NCBI GenBank assembly: GCA_033065855.1
Contig: JAVXUO010001829.1
Location: forward strand, 42,064 to 106,063
DNA from: Escallonia rubra
Lineage: Eukaryota > Streptophyta > Magnoliopsida > Escalloniales > Escalloniaceae
Direction: 5' to 3'
DNA: 64,000 bases
Shown here: piece after piece, positions 61,038 through 64,000 of the stretch
Numbering within the stretch: position 1 is the first letter of the stretch
How the letters are laid out: each line of letters begins with the position of its first letter
The notes under the pieces: generated by a model
The model's database searches: none
Seen by the model: only the letters and a program-made list of their open reading frames with translations
Told to the model about the DNA's origin: nothing
Position numbers and translations under genes: made by a program

Positions 61038-63395
61038 TCTTTGAACAATAAGCAAAGTTTATTCGAAAAGTAATACGGTGACCTTTAAGGGCTAAAAACA
61101 AAAGAGTTAATGTGCGTATTATGACCACGTGGTCGTCGTGGGTTCAATTTCTCGTGTGGCAGGCAGAGATCTTGCAGCTAATTAGGTTTGACCATTGTGT
61201 TTTTTTAATCGTAAATCAGGTGCGGAATGACGGATGAGGATAAGACTTTTCTCCAACTGGTGAACAATTTTCGAACAAGTAAATAGTGCTTAAAACTGTT
61301 TTGAGACAAGATTGTTTGTTATTTGTTGACTAACTTATGATAAGACAACAAGATGACATAGGTGAAGAAAAACTAAAAGTCTATGTTTTAAGGTAATAAT
61401 TTTTGAGAAACACACAGAATCCTTGGGAAGGAAATCAAAACTTTGCACCCTGACCCTGCGTTTATTTTTTCCTAAGATCAGCCGTTTTGTTCGGGAAATG
61501 ATGTTAAGAGTAAATCTTGGATTCTTGCCAAGAGGTCTAGATAGATAGATCTCAAAAAACAGCTTGTTGTAATACGATGACAACAAAGGTTACTTTGTCA
61601 TCCGACCACATATATATACTGATATAACTTATTTGTATTTGTCATGGTAGACGGTAAAAAGACAGAAGAACTGAGACAATTATATCGAAACAAGAGTATA
61701 GTCAAAATTTGTTTTCTGGTTTGAATATGCAGCCGATTTAAAAGAGGCAAAATGAGAGTTCAATCGATCGAGACTCTTGAAATAGAGCCTAGACGACGTC
61801 ATCCTCTAATTATGTGTAATTATGCTGCAATTTTCAGCAAAGTAGATCCGAGTTGTTGATGATGTGATATCGAACGAAAGTAACTAGGCCTTACCCAAAA
61901 AGAAAAAAGTTCAATTAAGATTGTATCAAAAGAATATATGGTACTTGAGAGGACAAAGCTGAATAGACTTTCTTTTGAAGAATCGACGAAAAAATTGGAT
62001 TACACGAAGATGAGGAGGTAAAGCTAGGATCGGCACTACTCAGCAGAGAAGCCCTAACAGCAGATATGAGCGGCCAAGGTTCATGTTACATAAAAGTTTC
62101 TTTAAGGTGACAACAGAGAGAGAGAGAGAGAGAGAGAGAGTTTTCATATCTTAATTGATCGCCCTTGTCATGACTCATTTTTCTAATTGTATTCAAACTT
62201 ATTTTATTTTATTTTTATTTTTATTTTGAATTTCGTCTAAGGCAGAGTAGTCATCTTGAGTTGGGGATTAGTGAAAAAATATGCTGTCGTAAGGCCAAAG
62301 TAGAATAGAACAAGTGATGGTCAAGGCCTTCATCGGTTTAGGAACACGAGGTGAAATGGATTGGTTGGTTTTGGTTCGCTCGTTTTGTTGCTTGGTCATG
62401 AATCTCTTTGTTCTTTATATCTTTGTTTGATAATCAAAATTGATTTTTCACTCCATATCATCGTTCTTGCACTTTAAAATTACCGAAAACACCTTCATAT
62501 CTAAAAACTTTTGGAAAGAGCATTGAGGACAATTAAGTAAACTATTACCTAGTTTTTTTTATTATTATAAAAAAACATAAACTTAGTGGTCAAATCTAAA
62601 TTCACTTGTAGTTCAAACAATGAAGAAGCTCATTTTAGTGAGATCAGATCCTTGGAACACTAAAATTGACTGGTCAAAAATAGATTTACCATCCATGTTA
62701 AGAAAAAATTCACACCAATTACAGATTAATTTACCTTTTAGGACAAATAGCAAATTTTACTCTAATATTAGCCCATTAATTTAAGCAAAGCTCAGGAAGT
62801 TAATATAAAATTATTTTAAAGTTCTAAAAGGTATATTAATGAGGTTAAAAAAAAAAGCATTAACATCTTATAAAAGACAAATCTAGTTTGCTGAAACAAT
62901 AATTATCGGTAAGAGAGATATTGTCTCTGCGGAGAGCGTTGTGTTTAGCTATAAGCACTAAGACTAATAATAATGCACTCACAACCAACTTAGGAAGAAA
63001 AAAAAATGATTCACGACTTGTATTACTCTCAATTCTCCAAGTTTCTGCATAACTAAAGTCTCGTTATAAATACCGGTCACAATAACTCTTTTGAAATGGC
63101 TTTAAATAACCCATCAAGACTCTACTATTTGCCTCCTTTAGCAGTCAACTATGTAACCTTACCCTTTTTTGGTTTTCATTGTTATAGTTACTTTAAAAGG
63201 TTCTTGCACTTTGAATGATAGAAATAAGATTGTCCCTTATAGATATTCAAACATGATCTACAACATAACATCATTTGTCTTTGTCTTGTACGGTATTAGA
63301 ATTAAAGGATTGGTTAGATTGTCATGGAATCATTAAAAAATATTGATGGTTACCTTTGATTTATTTGAACCACAAGCTAAAAGAACAATGAAAAT
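61038..63395. other. Flanking sequence beyond gene 4, no gene
   Basis: AT-rich sequence. It contains a (GA)n microsatellite at 62115-62140. No coding domain was recognised in any frame. Confidence 0.5.
62115..62140. repeat. (GA)n microsatellite
   Basis: Thirteen uninterrupted GA units. Confidence 0.95.
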
Positions 63396-63396
63396 A

Positions 63397-63774
63397 GCGT
63401 TTGGTAACACTTCCAGTTTTGGCTTTTGGTTTCCAAAAAAATAAAAATCTAAATCAGTTTTAAAAAATTTACAAAAATAAATGGGTGTTTGATTACCTAG
63501 TTTTTATTTTTAATTTTTTCTTTAGTGGTGGTTTGCAATGGCGGTGGCCGGCCGCCGGCGGTGGCTGCCGGAGGAGGCTGCCAGTCGCCAGCGGTGGTGG
63601 TGGTCTCAAAAAAGAAACCGAAAACTCAATTTTGAAATTTTCAAAAACAGCACTATTTTAAAATTTGATTTTCAAAACTGAAGAAGAAAAAATGAAAATT
63701 GTGTGTCAAACGCGTTTATTTTCTCCAGTTTACAAAATTGGAGAAAAAAATGGAAAAATAAACGTTACCAAATG
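63397..63774. mobile_element. Possible MITE with GTTTGGTAAC ends
   Basis: The left end GCGTTTGGTAACACTTCC is loosely matched by the inverse of the right end, CCATTTGGTAACGTTTATTT. AT-rich arms surround a GC-rich GGCGGTGGCCGG core (63538-63605). The target duplication is unclear. Confidence 0.45.
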
Positions 63775-64000
63775 GAGTCTTCGTCATCCGTTGATATTTG
63801 CCTTCTTTAGGTTTTTATTTTGCATTGATAGGGCTTAAAATGAGTATTTGCTTCACATTCTAAAACTTGAATAGTCTCGCTGGTAATATGTAATTCTAAA
63901 TAGTAAGTGCAATTAGAAATGTGATTGCTAAAGCGTGGCCTTGTTCACATATCTCGCTCAAAGTATATGCTTCTATGTAAGTTTTATTATTTAGCTTCAA

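Overview
The window is nuclear DNA of a flowering plant, probably a eudicot. The evidence is four intron-rich plant MATE transporter genes with GT-AG introns, set among plant transposons: Mutator-like elements with 9-bp duplications, hAT, Stowaway MITEs, tRNA-derived SINEs, a Tekay/Del-like Ty3 LTR, a LINE, and possible Helitron and CACTA ends. The species cannot be named from the sequence.

The backbone is a head-to-tail tandem array of four complete DETOXIFICATION-40 (DTX40)-type MATE genes, all on the minus strand: 23-6426, 32714-37180, 40756-47108 and 55049-60630. I could splice all four by hand into intact reading frames of 511, 512, 509 and 513 codons. Each has seven coding exons, and exons 2 to 6 are identical in length across the genes (632, 57, 239, 119, 87 nt). 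Genes at 23 and 32714 resemble each other most, as do those at 40756 and 55049. This suggests an old duplication followed by local duplications. The products should be 12-span proton-coupled antiporters that export secondary metabolites or xenobiotics, either at the tonoplast or at the plasma membrane.

The rest is accessory sequence. Intron 2 of the first gene (1294-4722) holds a 1.3-kb Mutator-like element, a 286-bp MITE, a SINE and a tandem repeat. The 26-kb gap between genes 1 and 2 (6427-32713) is a transposon nest: a hAT non-autonomous element (10020-11083); a foldback/Pack-MULE carrying a fragment of a DTW-domain gene (11807-13030); a possible Helitron (13031-14263); a second long-TIR MULE (15562-16797); a CACTA-like end (to 20146); a LINE remnant (20945-22737) abutted by a third MULE (22738-23923); a Ty3 LTR (26329-28689); and a broken autonomous hAT transposase (28826-31419). 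The gap between genes 2 and 3 holds a Stowaway, a hAT-like element and a small TIR MITE. The gap between genes 3 and 4 holds a palindrome-bearing minisatellite, a 67-bp minisatellite and a Stowaway. No rRNA, tRNA gene, CRISPR array or bacterial-type operon was seen.

The most notable points are the four-gene MATE array and its varied N-terminal leucine motifs, the captured DTW fragment flanked by repeated perfect palindromes, the terminal architecture shared by otherwise different MULE families, and the two adjacent minisatellites near 48 kb.
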